Of a DNA stretch of 7,824 nt, positions 6,281 through 7,824 are shown one piece after another. The notes below the pieces were generated by a model. That model did no database searches, had not been told where the DNA came from, and saw nothing but the letters and a program-made list of their open reading frames with translations. Every line of letters starts with the position of its first letter. Position 1 is the first letter of the stretch. The position numbers were made by a program, and so were the translations under genes. Location: NCBI GenBank assembly GCA_903896775.1, contig CAITZE010000109.1:1-7824 (forward strand), given 5' to 3'. The stretch is from an uncultured bacterium. Its GTDB lineage: Bacteria > Pseudomonadota > Alphaproteobacteria > Rhodospirillales > Rhodospirillaceae.

Positions 6281-7228
6281 ATGACACTACGCGTATTTGT
6301 TCCAGGCCTTGCTACACTCCTCGCCGCCGCTGTTGCGTTGAGTATGCCGGTCCGCGCGCAAACGTCTGACCCGGCAACGCAGCCTCAGAAACCCATTGAA
6401 GATGTCACGGTCTTGGGCGTGCAGGATAAAATCATCCGCGATTTTGTCACATCCACCGTGGCACCGACAAACACGCTCATCGGACAGCTCGCGCGGTGGG
6501 AAAAGGGAATCTGTCCGGTGACCACAGGCCTCTCGCCGGGCTTCAACGCCTTCGTGACAGCCCGCGTCAAAGAAGTCGCGGCGCAGATCGGTGCGAAGGT
6601 GGAAACTAACAGCCACTGCAAGACCAATGTGCAAATTATCTTCACGCCGCATCCGCAAGGTTTGCTTAACGGCATACGGCGGAAGGCGCCGGGATTGTTG
6701 GGCTCTCACTACAAGGCCGAAGAGAAAGACCTCGCGACAGCGCGCTATCCAATTCAAGCCTGGTACGCGACGGCAACGGCCGACAATCGCGGCACGCTAA
6801 CGGTAGACGACATCGGCGACATCAGCCAACAGTGCGAATTTCGTGTAGGGAAGAGCGTGATTAACGCCAGCACCTGCAACATCGTGCGGGGCAGCCGCAT
6901 AAACGAAGGCTGGCGCAGTGAATTTGCGAATGTGGCCGTTGTCGTCGATCTCAATAAAATTGCCGACACCGAAATCGGACCCGTGGCCGATGACGTCGCC
7001 ATGCTGGCCCTGGCGCAGATCAAGCCTTCCGAAGCATGCCGCGCGGTCCCCAGCATCTCCAGTCTCTTCGCGCCTGATTGCGACGCCGACCGCAGAGTTA
7101 AGGCGCTGACAGAATACGACCTCGCTTACTTGCGCGGGCTTTATCAGATGGATACCGGGCTCAAAGCCGGACTCGCGCAGATCAACCTCGCCGATTGGAT
7201 GAAGCGGAGTCTCGACGGTAACCGCTAA
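6281..7228 (+). CDS. Secreted effector-family protein 2 (six cysteines, Sec signal), function unknown
   Basis: The protein has 315 residues and is a tandem paralogue of the preceding gene, 33 bp downstream, with its own GGAGGG ribosome binding site 4 bases before the ATG. The signal peptide (MTLRVFVPGLATLLAAAVAL..RAQ, cleavage about residue 27) lacks the twin arginine, so Sec export is expected. The domain starts at IEDVTVLGV (39-47). Cysteines 78, 113, 185, 199, 253 and 267 match those of its neighbour. Conserved blocks are NAFVTARVKEVAAQIGA (89-105, shared closely with the sensor ectodomain), PIQAWYATATA (157-167), RGSRINEGW (203-211), VPSISSLF (256-263), LTEYDLAYLRGLYQM (276-290) and the tail AQINLADWMKRSL. 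It is the last gene of the operon; its stop codon overlaps the stop of the convergent cysA. Role inferred only from context: an induced periplasmic or secreted counterpart of the sensor domain. Confidence 0.88.
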   Translation: MTLRVFVPGLATLLAAAVALSMPVRAQTSDPATQPQKPIEDVTVLGVQDKIIRDFVTSTVAPTNTLIGQLARWEKGICPVTTGLSPGFNAFVTARVKEVAAQIGAKVETNSHCKTNVQIIFTPHPQGLLNGIRRKAPGLLGSHYKAEEKDLATARYPIQAWYATATADNRGTLTVDDIGDISQQCEFRVGKSVINASTCNIVRGSRINEGWRSEFANVAVVVDLNKIADTEIGPVADDVAMLALAQIKPSEACRAVPSISSLFAPDCDADRRVKALTEYDLAYLRGLYQMDTGLKAGLAQINLADWMKRSLDGNR

Positions 7229-7824
7229 GGCGCGGTGTTGAAGGCCGGGAAAACGCGGGCAGAGCGGGCCGCGATCATAACCGCCTGCCCCGTTTTCAGG
7301 CCCAACTCGAGATAACGCTGGCGCGTCAGCTCGGCCTCGATGAGATGGGGAATGCCTTCGACCGCAAGCTCAATGCGTGCGATGGGCCCGGCTGCCGCCA
7401 CATGGCGCACGATGGCAGGCTCGGCCAAAGCTTTGCTGCGGTCGACAAACTCGATGTCATGCGGGCGCACATAGGCATGGCCCAGCACGTGTCCGCCCGG
7501 CACCGATGTGCCGTCGTGAGTTTCGGCAGTGACTTGCGCGCCCCACAAGCTGACTTTGCCGTCGACAATTTCGCAATCGAGACGATTCACGTTGCCGAGG
7601 AATTCATAGACGAAGGGCGTGGCCGGTGCGTTGTAGACCTCTTCCGGCGTACCAACCTGTTCAATCGCGCCATGATTCATGACGACAACACGGTCGGCCA
7701 GCTCGAGGGCTTCTTCTTGATCGTGGGTGACGAAAATGCTGGTGAGGCCCATCTCGTCGTGCAGACGGCGCTTCCAGCGGCGGAGTTCTTTACGCACCTT
7801 GGCATCGAGCGCGCCGAAGGGTTC
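7225..7824 (-). CDS. cysA: CysA, sulfate/thiosulfate importer ATP-binding subunit (C-terminal part)
   Basis: The last 199 residues are in the window; the N-terminal part with the P-loop and ABC signature lies beyond the right edge, about 150 residues judging from the usual length. The visible part starts at the end of Walker B with the D-loop (EPFGALDAKVRKELRRW), then the switch histidine in VTHDQEEALELADRVVVM, then IEQVGTPEEVYNAPATPF and VYEFLGNVNRL, a run highly characteristic of CysA. The C-terminal TOBE-like regulatory domain includes AYVRPHDIEF. CysA energises uptake of sulfate or thiosulfate through the CysTW permease in the inner membrane. The gene converges on the secreted-protein operon. 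Nothing looks degraded. A close paralogue for another oxyanion is possible but less likely. Confidence 0.93.
   Translation of the reverse strand, partial: EPFGALDAKVRKELRRWKRRLHDEMGLTSIFVTHDQEEALELADRVVVMNHGAIEQVGTPEEVYNAPATPFVYEFLGNVNRLDCEIVDGKVSLWGAQVTAETHDGTSVPGGHVLGHAYVRPHDIEFVDRSKALAEPAIVRHVAAAGPIARIELAVEGIPHLIEAELTRQRYLELGLKTGQAVMIAARSARVFPAFNTAP

Overview
The window reads as a chromosomal segment of a Gram-negative bacterium, most likely an alphaproteobacterium. This rests on moderately high GC, several exported proteins with Sec- or Tat-type signal peptides, a TauE/SafE permease next to an Rrf2 regulator, and a CysA-type ATPase. The genus cannot be fixed from sequence alone. No tRNA, rRNA, CRISPR array or insertion sequence was seen.

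Left part (1-2218, all minus strand). Reading from right to left there is an Rrf2-family regulator with a C-terminal cysteine cluster, a TauE/SafE (TSUP) membrane permease 18 bp behind it, an NAD(P)-binding SDR-like protein that unusually carries a signal peptide, and the first 36 codons of a secreted protein with an SGNH/DUF4886-like N-terminus. Rrf2 and TSUP look like one transcription unit, possibly concerned with a sulfur compound. The SDR-like gene and the DUF4886-like gene may belong to it or be read separately.

Centre (2219-2651). This is a divergent control region. It holds a TATAAT-containing AT-rich near-palindrome, a 54-codon ORF with a very good ribosome binding site, and a palindromic TAGTAG/CTACTA operator. 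The ORF keeps only a signal peptide and the C-terminal tail of the protein family found downstream, so it looks like the collapsed remnant of a further family member.

Right part (2652-7228, plus strand) is the most interesting piece: a compact four-gene operon. It encodes a BlaI/MecI-type repressor, then (ATGA overlap) a BlaR1/MecR1-like M56 membrane metalloprotease, then two secreted paralogous proteins. The M56 protein has the expected membrane and HExxH zinc-protease part. Its periplasmic C-terminal domain is not a penicillin-binding domain; it is a paralogue of the two secreted proteins made from the same operon. The inferred model is a BlaR1-like signalling device: the ectodomain senses a ligand or partner, the protease relieves BlaI-type repression at the TAGTAG operator, and the genes induced include soluble copies of the sensor domain. 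The signal and the biochemical function of the domain are unknown.

Right edge (7225-7824, minus strand). The C-terminal part of CysA, the ATPase of a sulfate/thiosulfate importer, converges on the operon with overlapping stop codons.
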